Assembly (NCBI RefSeq): GCF_037176765.1
Contig: NC_090024.1
Coordinates: 243,289,571 to 243,353,570 of the forward strand
Origin: Anolis sagrei
Taxonomy: Eukaryota; Chordata; Lepidosauria; Squamata; Anolidae
Length of the DNA stretch: 64,000 nt
Reading direction: 5' to 3'
The notes under the pieces are model-generated. The model was given only the letters and a program-made list of their open reading frames with translations, did no database searches and had not been told where the DNA came from. Shown here in pieces: positions 32,773 to 45,103 of this stretch; positions within the stretch are counted from its first letter, which is position 1, and every line of letters begins with the position of its first letter. The translations under genes were made by a program, and so were the position numbers.

Positions 32773-32911
32773 AGGCCCCTTCTACACCGCTGAATAAAAT
32801 CCAGATTATCTGCTTTGAACTTGATTCTATGGCAGCATAGACTCAGATTATCCAATTATGTGGATTATTTGCCTTGAAATACTGGATTATATGGCGGTGT
32901 AGAAGGGCCCT
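32773..32911. mobile_element. 139-bp palindromic MITE (ataatcc type)
   Basis: Ends aggccccttctacacc and ggtgtagaagggccct are inverted repeats. The interior is made of ataatcc/ggattat motifs. It looks like the source of the array at 42.8-45 kb. Confidence 0.75.
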
Positions 32912-32954
32912 CGGGGTTCATCACCACTGTAAAATGAATGGAGTTGGGCATCAC

Positions 32955-33530
32955 TTCAATTGTTTATATATCTGTGGAATGTCCAGGGTGGGAGGAAGAA
33001 CTCTTACAGCTAACACCTCCCAACAAAGGATCCCCCAGGCAGCAATCAGCCAGGCTTTGAAGCTGCAAGGCTATTCAATGCTAGTCAAGGTGGCCAATTG
33101 CAACATTCACATTTGCCTCCAACACACAAGAGTTCTTTCTCTCACCCTGGACATTATTCCACAGATATATAAACCCCAGTTGCCTACTTTCCAACAGACC
33201 TCACAATGTATTGTCGAAGGCTTTCATGGCCGGAATCACTGGGTTGTTGTAGGTTTTTTCGGGCTATATGGCCATGTTCTAGAGGCATTTTCTCCTGACG
33301 TTTCGCCTGTACCTATGACAAGCATCCCCAGAGGTAGTGAGGATGCTTGCCATAGATGCAGGCGAAACGTCAGGAGAAAATGCCTCTAGAACATGGCCAT
33401 ATAGCCCGAAAAAACCTACAACCCAGGCCTCACAATCTCTGAGGATGCCTGCCATAGATGTAGGTGAAATGTCAGGAGATAATGCTTCTGGAACATGGTC
33501 AGACAGCCTGGAAAACTTACAGCAACCCAA
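32955..33530. mobile_element. Cluster of PLE ends in both orientations
   Basis: An older plus copy (32955-33205), a minus end (33207-33330) and two plus terminal blocks (33336-33425, 33425-33530) are joined directly. Confidence 0.7.
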
Positions 33531-34140
33531 AGTTTTATTGCATTGTAGGCCCGTGACTTAATATTATTATAACTGATCTTGGATTCAGAACCTAGCAGAT
33601 GTTGCTAACCAAGGTTTTGGACCATCAATGATCCAGTTTCTATCAAAATAATGTAGTAATATCTAATACTTTCTGTAATTATTGCTGTCTGTAGTAATTT
33701 CATTCATTTTGGCCCCCAACTTAATTTAATACTGTCTTTTTTTTCTCTCCAAAGAGAAAGACTCAAGGCGGGTTTGCAAATTCAACAAATGCAGCCTAGT
33801 TGAAAAATACAAAAGATCTGCCCTGAGAGTATCATCAAACCATTAGCAACACTGGGAACAATTTAAAGCCTGCCATTTGAATGTTAAAATGCCATTAAAA
33901 GCGATACAATAAATACTCTTAAAGACCCTCCTTGGAAAAGCTGGTTTTGTAAAGCTGGTTGAAATACTCATAACAAAAATCTTTGCCTGCAAGGAGAAGA
34001 GGAATGGGAACTTATGGGCTGTAATGGGGACAAAAATGGGCTATAATTTCCCATTCCTTTCTATCTGTAGAATAGGCTGGAAATACAATTTGCAGGAGAG
34101 GGAGGAGAAGGAGAATTGTCTCCATGTGCAGAATTTACTC
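33531..34140. other. Unassigned, nothing recognised
   Basis: AT-rich, single-copy-looking sequence without a supported exon. Confidence 0.5.
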
Positions 34141-34141
34141 A

Positions 34142-34284
34142 CATTTACATGTTTTTGAACTGCTAGGTTGGCAGAAGCTGGGGCTAACAGCAGTAGCTCA
34201 GCCTGCACCCTGGATTTGAACTGCTGACCTTTTGGTCAGTAAATTCAGCAGCTTAGTGGTTTAATCCATTGCGCCACCATGGGC
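34142..34284 (-). mobile_element. Sauria-type SINE, 5' half
   Basis: The minus strand starts with a tRNA-like head (atggtggcgcaatggattaa, cagttcaaatcc box B) and continues ctgccaacctagcagttc, as in Sauria SINEs. It is truncated before the BovB-like tail. Confidence 0.75.
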
Positions 34285-34420
34285 TCCATTTATTTATTTA
34301 TACACTGCTTTATCTCTCCCAAAGGAGACTCAAAAAGTAGCTTAACATAAAAGCATTAACATTCAATTTAAAATATACAACTGGACACAGTGAAGACATC
34401 TGCCCTTGCGCTGTGCTATT

Positions 34421-36190
34421 TTTTATTTATTATTTATTTCGTGTACTTATACCCCGCCCTTCTCAACCCCCGAGGGGGGACTCAGGGCGGCTTACAAAAG
34501 GCAATCTTGGTGCCTACACAAATACAATAACATATAAAACCAGCAATTAAATGGTCAACAATTAAAAACACTTAAAAACAATATATCACACAATCGATAG
34601 CCAATCTCAGACACAGCGTTCACCAACTCAGAGTTCATATTTCGTTCCACCATTGTCCAATTCCTATCCATCGTCACAGTCCCTTATTCATCTGCCAGAG
34701 TGCCCAAACGCCTGGTCCCACATCCACGTCTTTAATTTCTTTCTGAATGAAAGGAGGGATGTTGCTGATCTGATCTCCCCGGGGAGTGAATTCCATAGGT
34801 GAGGGGCCACCACCGAGAAGGCCCTGCTCCTCGTCCCCACCAATCTCACTTGTGACAGAGGCGGGGTCGAGAGCAGGGCCTCCCCAGAGGATCTCAGACT
34901 CCGAGATGGGACGTAAAGGGAGATGCGTTTGGACAGATACGCTGGGCCGGAATCGTATAGGGTTTTGTAGGTCAAAACCAGCACTTTGAATTGTGCTCGG
35001 AACTGGATCGGCAGCCAGTGGAGCTGACATAACAGGGGGGTGGTATGCTCCCTGTATGACGCTCCAGTGAGCAGTCTGGCTGCCTCCCGCTGGACTAATT
35101 GAAGTTTCCGAACAGTCTTCAAAGGCAACCCCACGTAGAGTGCGTTGCAGTAATCTATCCGGGATGTAACAAGAGCGTGGACCACCGTGGCCAGATCTGA
35201 CTTCCCAAGATACGGGCGCAGCTGGCGCACAAGTTTTAATTGTGCAAAAGCTCTCCCGGCCACTGCCGAGACCTGGGGTTCCAGGCTCAGCGATGAGTCC
35301 AGGATCACTCCCAAGCTGCGAACCTGCGTCTTCAGGGGGAGTCTAACACAGGGTGTAACCCTATACCCTGTTCGGCCTTACGACTGACCAGTAGGACCTC
35401 TGTCTTGTCTGGATTCAGTTTCAATTTGTTAGCTCTCATCCAGTCCGACACAGCAGCCAAGCACCGGTTCAAGGTCTGGACAGCCTCCTTGGTGACAGGT
35501 GAGAAGGAGTGACAGACCTGGACATCATCTGCGTAGAGATAACATCTCAGTCCGAAACTCCGAATGATCTCCCCCAGCGGCTTCATGTAGATGTTAAATA
35601 ACATTGGGGACAGAATTGAACCCTGTGGGACTCCACACAACAATGGTTGTGGGGCCGAACAGGTGTCACCCAATAACACCTTCTGGGACCGTCCCTCAAG
35701 AAAGGATCGGAGCCACTGCAAGGCAGTGCCCCCGAGCCCCATGTCTATGAGGCATCCCAGGAGGATACCGTGATCGACGGTATCGAAGGCCGCTGAGAGG
35801 TCCAGCAGAACTAACAGGGACACACTCCCCCTGTCCAGCTCCCTGCGAAGATCATCTACCAAGGCGACCAAGGCTGTCTCAGTTCCATGCCCCAGCCTAA
35901 AGCCAGACTGTGCCGGATCCAGATAATCAGTGTCTACCAGAAACCCCTGGAGTTGTGTTGCCACCACACGTTCCATGACTTTGCCCAAATAGGGGAGATT
36001 GGAAACTGGCCGATAGTTGTCAAATTGAGTGGGATCCAGTGATGGTTTCTTCAACAGCGGTTTTATAATAGCTTGTTAATAGCTCGCTGGAAACTCTCCT
36101 TCCTGTAAGGAGGCGTTAACCACCACCTTCACCCACTCTGCCAAACCCCCTCTGGCTTCCTTTATCAGCCAGGATGGGCAGGGGTCTAGG
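34421..36190 (-). mobile_element. L2 LINE, longest copy, with RT domain
   Basis: RT in the minus strand: DPTQFDNYRPVSNLPYLGKV, SLLVLLDLSAAFDTVDHGIL, GVPQGSILSPMLFNIYMKPL and the YADD box in RCYLYADDVQVCHSF. The C-terminal region is HWLPIQFRAQFKVLVLTYKT. Only a few breaks separate RT and C-terminal frames. It is 5'-truncated before RT, with a TTTATT-rich tail at 34421. Confidence 0.93.
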
Positions 36191-36195
36191 ATGCA

Positions 36196-36350
36196 TGTGG
36201 CACTCCAAGTGGCCAGATACTGGTCAAAGGACATCTAATCAACTACCAAGCTTGCAAACTCTGTGTCTTTTGTATGTATGTTTGTTTGATCTGTCAAAAA
36301 TGTGATACAACTGTTCGGTTGCCTGACACGATAAATAAAATAAATAAAAT
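36196..36350 (+). mobile_element. Vingi/jockey-like LINE 3' tail
   Basis: ggcactccaagtggccagat through cgataaataaaataaa. A 37-bp Vingi piece on the other side of the L2 (34384-34420, gacatctgcccttgcgctg) suggests the L2 landed in a deleted Vingi copy. Confidence 0.7.
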
Positions 36351-36454
36351 ATACAAATATGCAAACATTAAAACAGAACTAAATGTAACCAGTATTTTAA
36401 AAATTCACAGTTAAAATAAATTAATACGTATTCAAAGTATAATAATAATAATAA

Positions 36455-36850
36455 AAATAATTCAGACTGACAGTGTTTTGGAGCACAAAACTCCTGACCT
36501 CACAATCATGTTAAAAAAACAAAGTACAGATCGTTGATGTCTTAATCCCAGGTGACAGCTGGATTGAAGAGAAACAATTGGAAAAGCTGACACTATACGA
36601 GGATTTAAAGATCAAACTGCAGACTCTGGCACAAACCAGTCAAGGTGGTCCCAGTGGTGATCAGCACACTGGGTGCAGTGCCTAAAGACCTTGGCCTGCA
36701 CTTAAGCACAATCGGCACTGACAAGATTCCCATCTGCCAGCTGCAAAAAGCCAACTTACTGGGATTTGCATGCATTATTCGCTGATACATCACACAGTCC
36801 TAGACACTTGGGAAGTGTCCAACATGTGATCCAATACAACAGCCAGCAGA
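36455..36850 (+). mobile_element. R4/Dong-like LINE, endonuclease-side 3' end
   Basis: Decayed frame related to the better copy at 56605. It has the VDV.IPGDS and K..EK...YEDLK patterns of the restriction-like endonuclease, then tgatacatcacacagtccta. Confidence 0.65.
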
Positions 36851-36875
36851 GTGATCTCATTTGCTGTTTACTAAT

Positions 36876-37168
36876 GTTTTTTTTTCCATGTCAGGAGTGA
36901 CTTGAGAAACTGCAAGTTGGTTCTGGGGTGAGAGAATTGGCCTTCTGCAAGGACATTGCCCAGGGGATGCCCAGATGTTTGTTTTGTTGACGTTTTTACC
37001 ATCTTTGTGGGAGGCTTCTCTCATGTCCCCACATGGAGCTGGAGCTGATAGGGGGAGCTCATCCACGCTCTCCTCGGGTTGGATTCGAACCAGCAACCTT
37101 CAGGTCAGCAACTCAACCTTCAAGTCATCAGTCCTGCTGGCACAAGGGTTTGACCCACTGCACTACCT
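36876..37168 (-). mobile_element. Full-length tRNA-derived SINE
   Basis: Minus-strand head with box B (ggttcgaatcc-like) and tail cctgacatggaaaaaaaaa. The flanking ctaatgtt is present on both sides. The same site at 51.6 kb lacks the SINE. Confidence 0.78.
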
Positions 37169-37185
37169 AATGTTGTTATGTATCA

Positions 37186-37186
<1 letters not shown>

Positions 37187-37222
<36 letters not shown>
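37187..37222 (+). repeat. (AAT)n microsatellite
   Basis: About twelve ATA units after the R4 tail. Confidence 0.9.
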
Positions 37223-37514
37223 GAATTGAGCTGTGGGTCAAACTGCATGCATTCCTCATTAGATGCACCTTATCTGTCACTTGCTTTCCCAGCTTTGGGT
37301 ATTGTATTAAAACAATGTATCATGCAAAAGTTACAATGCCATTACATAAAGCAACCATACTAACACATGGATGTAAAACATTTCCAAAAGCAATTCCAAT
37401 GTAACCATACAATGTGTGCATACCTGTGATTGCAAGTTGCTTGCCTGCCATTGCTGGCCTTATTACTTTGTAGGGTTTTCTTAGGCCAGGAAGTTCTCAC
37501 TGTTGCATCTACAC

Positions 37515-38490
37515 CAGTGTTTCTCAACCTAGGCATCAGGACCACTGGGGGGGGTGGGGGTGGTGGTGTCACGAAGGGGTGTCAGAGGGGTCGCCATAAG
37601 AAAATACAGTATTTTCTGTTGGTCATGGGGGGTTCTGTGTGGGAAATTTGGCCCAATTCTATTGTTGGTGGGGTTCAGAATGCTCTTTGATTGTAGGTGG
37701 ACTATAAATCCCAGCAACAACAACTCCCAAATGTCAAAGTCTATTTTCCCCAAACTCCACCAGTGTTCACATTGAGATATATTGAGTATTTGTGCCAAGT
37801 TTGGAACAGATCCATCATTGTTGGAGTCCACAGTGCTCTCTGGATGTAGGTGAACTACAACTCCCGAACTAAAGGTCAATGCCCATCAAACCCTTCCAAT
37901 ATTTTCTGTTGGTCATGGGAGTCCTGTGTGCCAAGTTTGGTTCAATTCCATTGTTGGTGGAGTTCAGAATGCTCTTTGATTGTAGGTGGACTATAAATAC
38001 CAGGAACTGCAACTCCCAAATGCCAAGCTCTATTTCCCCAAACTCTACTACTGTTCACACTGGGGCATAATTGAGTATTGATTCCAAGTTTGGTCCAGAT
38101 CCATCCTTGTTTGAGTCCACAGTGCTCTCTGGATGTAGGTGAACTACAACTCCCGAACTAAAGGTCAATGCCCACCAAACCCTTCCAGTATTTTCTGTTG
38201 GTCATGGGAGTTCTATCTGCCAAGTTTGGTTCAATTCCATTGTTGGTGGAGTTCAGAATACTCTTTGATTGTAGGTGGACTATAAATCCCAGAAACTGCA
38301 ACTCCCAAATGCCAAGCTCTATTTTTCCCAAACTCTACTAGTGTTCACACGGGGGCATATTGAGTATTGATTCCAAGTTTGGTCCAGATCCATCCTTGTT
38401 TGAGTCCACAGTGCTCTCTGGATGTAGGTGAACTTCCACACCAAAACTCAAGGTCAATGCCCACCAAACCCTTCCAGTCTTTTCAATCTG
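37515..38490 (+). mobile_element. SPIN-like hAT non-autonomous element, left part
   Basis: The left end CAGTGTTTCTCAACC is preceded by ATCTACAC (37507-37514), the same 8 bp found after the right end of the copy at 51939-53662. Inside are about 2.5 units of a 290-bp tandem repeat (ggtgaactacaactcccgaa; gttggtggagttcagaatgc). Confidence 0.75.
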
Positions 38491-38689
38491 TTATTTGAGT
38501 TTGCCTTGGGTCCCTAATTGGCAGAAAATTGGGATAGAAACACTATTTTAGAGTTTAAATACTTTAGGTTTTACGGCAAATTGTGGATTGTATGGCTTTT
38601 ATCCTTGCTTACCTCTTTGAGTCTCTTTTAAGAGAGAGCAAGCAGCATAATAATAATAACAACCATAACAACAATACTGTGAGATACTC

Positions 38690-39449
38690 CACTTAGGCAG
38701 AAAAAATGAAATGCAAAGATATGGAATGGGGGATGCGTGGCTGAAGAGCAGTACGTGTGAAAAAGATCTTGGAGTCCTTGTGGACAACAAGTTAAACATC
38801 CGCCAACAATGTGATGCGGTGGCAGAAAAAACCAATGGGATGTTGGCCTGCATCAATAGGAGTCTAGTGCCTAGATCCAGGGAAGTCATGCTCCCCATGC
38901 TGTATTCTGCCTTGGTTAGACCACACCTGGAATATTGTGTCCAATTCTGGGCACCACAATTGAAGAGAGATGTTGACAAGCTGGAATGTGTCCAGAGGAG
39001 GGCGACTAAAATGATCAAGGGTCTGGAGAACAAGCCCTATGAGGAGCGGTTTAAGGAGCTGGTCATGTTTAGCTTGAAGAAGAGAAGGCTGAGAGGAGAC
39101 ATGATAGCCATGTATAAATATGTGAGAGGAAGCCACAGGGAGGAGGGAGCAAGCTTGTTTTCTGCTTCCCTGGAGACTAGGACGCAATGGAGCAATGGCT
39201 TCAAACTCCAAGAAAGGAGATTCCATCTGAACATGAGGAAGAACTTCCTGACTGTGAGAGCCGTTCAGCAGTGGAACTCTCTGCCCCGGAGTGTGGTGGA
39301 GGCTCCTTCTTTGGAAGCTTTTAAACAGAGGCTGGATGGTCATCTGTTGGGGGGTGCTTTGAATGCAATATTCCTGCTTCTTGGCAGAATGGGGTTGGAC
39401 TGGATGGCCCAGGAGGTCTCTCCCAACTCTTTGATTCTATGATTCTATT
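38690..39449 (+). mobile_element. CR1 LINE 3' part, longest copy
   Basis: Open frame of 243 codons: KDLGVLVDNKLNIRQQCDAV, KTNGMLACINRSLVPRSREV, SALVRPHLEYCVQFWAPQLK, FLTVRAVQQWNSLPRSVV. The tail is gattctatgattctat. It lacks most of RT. Confidence 0.95.
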
Positions 39450-39451
39450 TG

Positions 39452-39795
39452 AAGATGGGCTCAAAGCCAACCTTAAAAACTCTGGAATAGACACTGAGAA
39501 CTGGGTAGCCCTGGTCCTTGAGCGCTCCAGCTGGAGGTCAGCTGTGACCAGCAGTGCTGCGGAATTTGAAGAGGCATGGATGGAGGCCAAAAGAGAGAAA
39601 CGTGCCAACAGGAAGGCGCGTCAAGCCAACCCCAACCAGGACCACCTTCCATCTGGAAACCGATGTCCTCACTGCGGGAGAACATGCTGGTCAAGAATAG
39701 AGCTCCACAGCCACCTACAGACCCACCACCAAGACACCACATCTGAAAGACCATCATCCTCAAGCTACGTGAGATTGCCTAACAACAACAACATT
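39452..39795 (+). mobile_element. RTE-like LINE, C-terminal end
   Basis: Frame DGLKANLKNSGIDTENW through the zinc-finger CPHCGRTCWSRIELHSHLQT, ending with (CAA)n. Confidence 0.8.
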
Positions 39796-39817
39796 AGTGA
39801 GGTTGAGAGCCACTGCT

Positions 39818-40047
39818 GTAGGAGATTCCATCTGAACATGAGGAAGAACTTCCTGACTGTGAGAGCCGTTCAGCAGCGGAACTTTCTGCTCCTGAGTGTG
39901 GTGGAGGCTCCTTCTTTGGAGGCTTTTAAACAGAGGCTGGATGGCCATCTGTTGGGGGGTGCTTTGAATGCAATTTTCCTGCTTCTTGGCAGAATGGGGT
40001 GGGACTGGATGGCCCAGGAGATCTCTTCCAACTCTATGTTTCTATGA
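39818..40047 (+). mobile_element. CR1 3' fragment
   Basis: FHLNMRKNFLTVRAVQQ to LGRMGWDWMAQE, then a tail with ctctatgtttctatg. Confidence 0.88.
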
Positions 40048-40067
40048 ATCTGGGGGGGGGGGGGTTT

Positions 40068-40728
40068 GATTTCAAAGTCTGGTTTGTGCAATTTTGGGGA
40101 ATATTTAAGCTCAGGATGTTGGAATTGTTGGATAAAGGAGTCTCTCTGTGCCTTAGGAACGCAGGACAAACCCTCCTTGTGTTTTTGAGCTCCTCGAGCA
40201 AAGCAAAGTTCTTTTGGGCTGAGCAAATCTAACCAAATAGACCTCCTGTTCCAGAGCGGAACCCCCTCCTTCTGGCCTCTGCCTCCCACACAGATGCATG
40301 CAAGAAAGCTCCTCTCAAGGCCAGACCAATTGGAGAGATTGCCATGCCTCTCTCTGCTTCTGGGAACTGTTTCTCACCCTTGGCTTTCATTGCCGGCCTG
40401 TTTATTTTGCTTAATGCTGGCTCAAGGTCACCAAGCTGCACTCCCCAGACCCCTAATTTCTCACCATCCTTTTGGGCTCCAAATAGGGAGGAATTGCTTT
40501 TCTTTTTTGCAGACTTAAAAGGAGAAAAGGGCGATGATTATGGTTTTTTCCTCGCCTTCCTTAAGGCTACTCCTTGCTGCTTTGCTCACTGGCTCCATTC
40601 CCACCTCCTTACCAGTATATGGCCTCTTTGGGTTTCAAATGGGTATCCGAAAACCCCTTTCAGTGGGCGATTTCCTCCACAATCACCCAAAACAAAAGGG
40701 AGATTTAGCTATGTAAGGATTACCAAAA
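40068..40728. other. Unassigned, single-copy-looking
   Basis: No known repeat. Moderate open frames exist on both strands but none has splice context or recognisable protein sequence. Confidence 0.5.
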
Positions 40729-40729
40729 C

Positions 40730-40975
40730 GTATTGTTGAAGGCTTTCATGGCTGGAATCACTAGGTTCTTGTTGGGTTTTTTTCCCCGGGCTATATGGCC
40801 ATGTTCTAGAGACATTCTCTCCTGACGTTTCGCCTGCATCTATGGCAAGCATCCTCAGAGGTAGTGAGGTCTGTTGGAAAAAGGAAAATTGGTTTATATA
40901 TCTGTGGAATGGCTGGGGTGGGGCAAAGAGCTCTTATCTGCTGAAGTTAGGTGTGAATGTTTCAGCTGACCACCA
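40730..40975 (-). mobile_element. PLE terminal fragment
   Basis: Terminal block from gaaggctttcatggctgg to tttcagctgaccacc. Confidence 0.8.
40824..40858 (-). ncRNA. Hammerhead ribozyme core in PLE
   Basis: Canonical minus-strand core of 35 nt. Confidence 0.65.
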
Positions 40976-41167
40976 AAACGACCCTTCTGAATTTCTAGAT
41001 GCACCATCCAGGTCAAGATGGACCCAAACTTCCAGATTCATCCTTCCTATAGTCATCTTCTAGGGCTGCTTTCCCCCTTATCAAGGCAAAATTCAGGACT
41101 AATTCTTCCTTCCTTCAAACATTGCTTCAGTACTCGAATTTCTAGCATCATTGTAAGAGTTATTTTA
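40976..41167. other. Short unassigned stretch
   Basis: No recognised feature between two PLE pieces. Confidence 0.4.
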
Positions 41168-42372
41168 TTTGGGTTGTTGTAGGTTTTTTGGCCATGTGCT
41201 AGAGGCATTCTCTCCTGATGTTTCGCCTGCATCTATGGCAAGCATCCTCAGAGGTAGTGAGGTCTGTTGGAACTAGGAAAATGGGTTTATATATCTGTGG
41301 AATGACCAGGGTGGGACAAAGGACTCTTGTCTGGTGGAGCTAGGTGTGAATGTTTCAACTGACACTCCATGCAGTCATGCCGGCCACATGACTTTGGAGG
41401 TGTCTACGGACAATGCTGGCTCTTCGGCTTAGAAATGGAGATGAGCACCACACCCCAGAGTCAGACATGACTGGACTTAATGTCAGGGACTACTTTTACC
41501 TTTACCTTTATATCTGTGGAATGACCAGGGTGGGACAAAGAGCTCTTCCCTGCTGGAGCTAGGTGTGAATGTTTCAACTGACCACCTTCATTAGCATTTA
41601 AAGGCCTGGCTGAGCCTGGGAAAATTTTTTGTTGAGAGGTGTTAAGCTGTGCCTGGTTGTTTCCTCTCTGCTGTTTTGCTGTTGTAATTTTAGAGTTTTT
41701 TAATACTGGTAGCCAGATTTTGTTCATCTTCATGGTTTCCTCCTTTGTGTTGAAATTGTCCACATGCTTCTTGTGGATTTCAATGGCTTCTCTGTGTAGT
41801 CTGACATGGTGGTTGTTGGTGTGGTCCAGCATTTCTGTGTTCTCAAATAAAATGCTGTGTCCAGGCTGGTTCATCAGGTGCTCTGCTATGGCTGACTTCT
41901 CTGGCTGAAGTAGTCTGCAGTGCCTTTCGTGTTCCTGGATTCATGTCTGGGCAATGCTGCGTTTGGTGGTCCCTATGTAGACTTGCCCACAGCCGCATGG
42001 TACACGGGAGACTCCTGCAGAGGTGAGAGGATCCCTCTTGTCCTTTGCTGAACGGAGTATTGGTTGGATTTTCTTGGTGGGTTTGTAGATTGTTTGTATG
42101 TTGCACCTTGATTAGCATTTGATTGCCTGGCAGTGCCTGGAGCAATCTTTTGTTGAGAGGTGATTAGATGTCCTTGATTGTTTCCCCTCTGTTGTTGTGC
42201 TGTTCTAATTTTAGAGTTTTTTAATACTGGTAGCCAGATTTTGTTCATCTTCATGGTCTCCTCCTTTCTGTTGAAATTGTCCACATGCTTCTTGTGGATG
42301 TCAATGGCTTCTCTGTGTAGTCTGACATGGTGGTTGTTGGAGTGATCCAGCATTTCTGTATTCTCAAATAAT
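41168..42372 (-). mobile_element. PLE ends, minus, with Sauria SINE between
   Basis: Terminal blocks at 41168-41361 and 41512-42372, the latter two tandem partial copies. Frames read REAIEIHKKHVDNFNTKEE and QQRGNNQAQLNTSQQKIFPG. The hammerhead triplet in the first block is changed. Confidence 0.8.
41362..41511 (+). mobile_element. Sauria SINE, BovB-like 3' half
   Basis: catgccggccacatgactt, tcggcttagaaatggagatg, gacatgactggacttaatgt and the (CCTTTA)n end are the Sauria/BovB shared tail. Confidence 0.85.
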
Positions 42373-42657
42373 ACACAACATACAAACTATCTACAGACCC
42401 ACCAAGAAAATCCAAACAATGCTTCGTTCAGCAAAGGACAAGAGGGATCCTCTCACCTCTGCAGGAGTCTACTGTATACCATGCAGCTGTGGACAAGTCT
42501 ACATAGGGACCACCAAATGCGACATTGCCCAGACACGCATCAAGGAACATGAAAGGCACTGCAGACTACTTCAACCAGAGAAGTCAGCCATAGCAGAGCA
42601 CCCTGGGAACCAACCTGGACACAGCATTTTATTTGAGAACACAGATTTTATATGGTG
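42373..42657 (+). mobile_element. PLE GIY-YIG endonuclease region
   Basis: Open frame with DKRDPLTSAGVYCIPCSCGQ, VYIGTT and RIKEHERHCRLLQPEKSAIA. It shows the GVY...VYIG pair, the catalytic arginine helix and the downstream glutamate of a GIY-YIG nuclease with the PLE CxC insert. It sits head-to-head with the preceding minus copy. Confidence 0.9.
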
Positions 42658-42670
42658 GTGTAGAAGGGAA

Positions 42671-42772
42671 TAGGTCTTGTGGCACCTGCCATTCCTTGGT
42701 GGTCTCCCATCCAAGTCCTAACTAGGGCTGACCCTGCTTAGCTTCCAAGATGAGATGGGATTGGGTGCTTTT
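42671..42772 (-). mobile_element. 5S rRNA-derived SINE fragment
   Basis: The minus strand reads atcttggaagctaagcaggg and cttggatgggagaccacc, the 3' half of 5S rRNA. It is inserted in ataatcc-type sequence. Confidence 0.75.
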
Positions 42773-42811
42773 GGGATGTTCAGGCAATGTGTGTGTGTGC
42801 CTTAGACTCAA

Positions 42812-44960
42812 GCCCCTTCTACACCACCACCAAAACATCGAGGCAGATAATCCACAGTATTGGCTTTGAACTGGATTATATGAGTCTACACTGCCATATA
42901 ATCCAGTTCAAAATGAATAGTATGGATTTTTTGAGTCCCCCCGGGAGGGAGGGGGTGTTAAGAAGGGTGGCGTACAAATATTTGAGATAAACAAATAAGT
43001 AAATTTTATATGGTGACATAGAAGGGAATAGAGTCTGTGGTACCTGGTGGTCTCCCATCCAAATCCTAACTAGGGCTGACCCTGCTTAGCTTCCAAGATG
43101 AGATGGTATCTGGTGCTTTTGGGATATTCAAGCAATGTGTGTGTGTGTGTCTTCAATACAATGAAGGCTCAAGCCCCTTCTACACCACCATATAACCCAA
43201 AATATCAAGGCAAATAATCCACATTATCGGCTTTGAACTGGATTATAGGCGTCTACACTGCCATATAATCTGGTTCAAAAAGAACAATATGGATTTTGTG
43301 TGTCTTCAATACAACAAAGACTTAAACCCCTTCTACACCACCATATAACCCAAAATATCAAGGCAGATAATCCACATTATAGGCTTTGAACTGGATTATA
43401 GGAGTCTACACTGCCATATAATCCGGTTGAAAATGAATAGTATGGATTTTGTGTTCAAAGAGAATAATATGGATTTTGTGTGTCTTCAATACAATGATGA
43501 CTCAAGGCCCTTCTACACCACCATATAACCCAAAATACCGAGGTAGATAATCCACATTATCGGCTTTGAACTGGATTATACGAGTCTACACTGCCATATT
43601 TATTTATTTATCGTGTCATCAGCAACCATACCACTGCCATATAATCCAGTTCAAAGAGAATATGGATTTTGTGTGTCTTCAATACAACGAAGACTCAAGC
43701 CCCTTCTACACCACCATATAACCCAAAATACCGAGCCAGTTAATCCACATTATCGGTTTTGAACTGGATTATATGAGTCTACACTGCCATATAATCCAGT
43801 TTGAAAAGAATAATATGGATTTTGTGTGTCTTCAATACAACGAAGACTCAAGCCCTTCTACACCACCATATATCCCAAAATATTGAGGCAGATAATCCCC
43901 ATTATTGGCTTTGAACTGGATTATTTGAGTCTACACTGCCATATAATCCTGTTCAAAAAGAATAATATGGATTTTGTGTGTCTTCAATACAACAAAGACT
44001 TAAACCCCTTCTACACCACCATATAACCGAAAATATCAAGGCAGATAATCCACATTATAGGCTTTGAACTGGATTATGAGTCTACACTGCCATATAATCC
44101 AGTTCAAAGAGAATAATATGCATTTTGTGTGTCTTCAAAACAACAAAGACTCAAGTCCCTTCTACACCACCATATAGCCCAAAATACCGAGGTAGATAAC
44201 CCACATTATAGGCTTTGAACTGGATTATAGGAGTCTACACTGCCATATTTATTTATTTATTTATTGTGCCATCAGCAACCATACCACTGCCATATAATCC
44301 AGTTCAAAGAGAATATGGATTTTGTGTGTCTTCAACACAACGAAGACTCAAGCCCCTTCTACACTACCATATAGCCTAAAATATCGAGGCAGATAATCCA
44401 CATTATTGGCTTTGAACTAGATTATATGACTCTACACTGCCATATAACCCAGTTCAAAGAGAATAATATGGATTTTGTGTGTCTTCAATACAACGAAGAC
44501 TCAAGCCCCTTCTACACCACCATATAGCCCAAAATATTGAGGCAGATAATCCACATTATCGGCTTTGAACTGGATTATATGAGTCTACACTGCCATATAA
44601 TCCAGTTCAAAGAGAATAATATGGATTTTGTGTGTCTGCAATACAATGAAGACTCAAGCCCTTCTACACCACCATATAGCCCAAAATATCAAGGTGGATA
44701 ATCCACATTATTGGCTTTGAACTGGATTATATGAGTCTACACTGCCATATAATCCAGTTCAAAGAGAATAATATGGATTTTGTGTGTCTTCAATACAATG
44801 AAGACTCAAGTCCCTTCTACACCACCATATAACCCAAAATATCGAGGCAGATAATCCACATTATTGGCTTTGAACTGGATTATGAGTCTACACTGTCATA
44901 TAATCCAGTTCAAAAAGAATAATATGGATTTTGTTTAGCAGTGTAGAAGAGGCCTTAGGT
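42812..44960 (+). repeat. 150-bp minisatellite built of ataatcc MITE, about 12 units
   Basis: The anchor ccccttctacaccaccatat recurs at about 42812, 43175, 43329, 43509, 43701, 43853, 44008, 44159, 44357, 44509, 44659 and 44815. Units join MITE sequence to the spacer tttgtgtgtcttcaatacaa. Two units (about 43595 and 44243) carry the same Vingi tail stub. Confidence 0.95.
43030..43125 (-). mobile_element. 5S rRNA-derived SINE fragment, second copy
   Basis: Same 5S half with the same flanks as 42671-42772, so probably duplicated together with it. Confidence 0.75.
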
Positions 44961-45060
44961 CCCTTCCACACAGCTGTGGAAAATCCGCATTAATTGATCC
45001 GGATTATATGGCAGTGTGGACTCAAATAATCCAGTTCAGAGCAGGTATTGTGTGTTAGGA
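44961..45060. mobile_element. ataatcc MITE remnant
   Basis: aggtcccttccacacagctg with gtgtggactcaaataatcc. Confidence 0.6.
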
Positions 45061-45103
45061 AGGGCAATACATAGAGGTGCCTTCTGAACTCTGCTTTGTC
45101 CAG

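Noticed and set aside
38711-39442. 243-codon frame as a host gene
   Set aside because: It is a CR1 ORF2 C-terminus ending in the CR1 3' signature.
42373-42657. Stand-alone GIY-YIG nuclease or host-defence gene
   Set aside because: The flanks continue into the PLE C-terminal sequence, so it is part of a Penelope-like element.
42671-42772. 5S rRNA gene
   Set aside because: Only the 3' half is present, diverged and repeated as part of a SINE/array.
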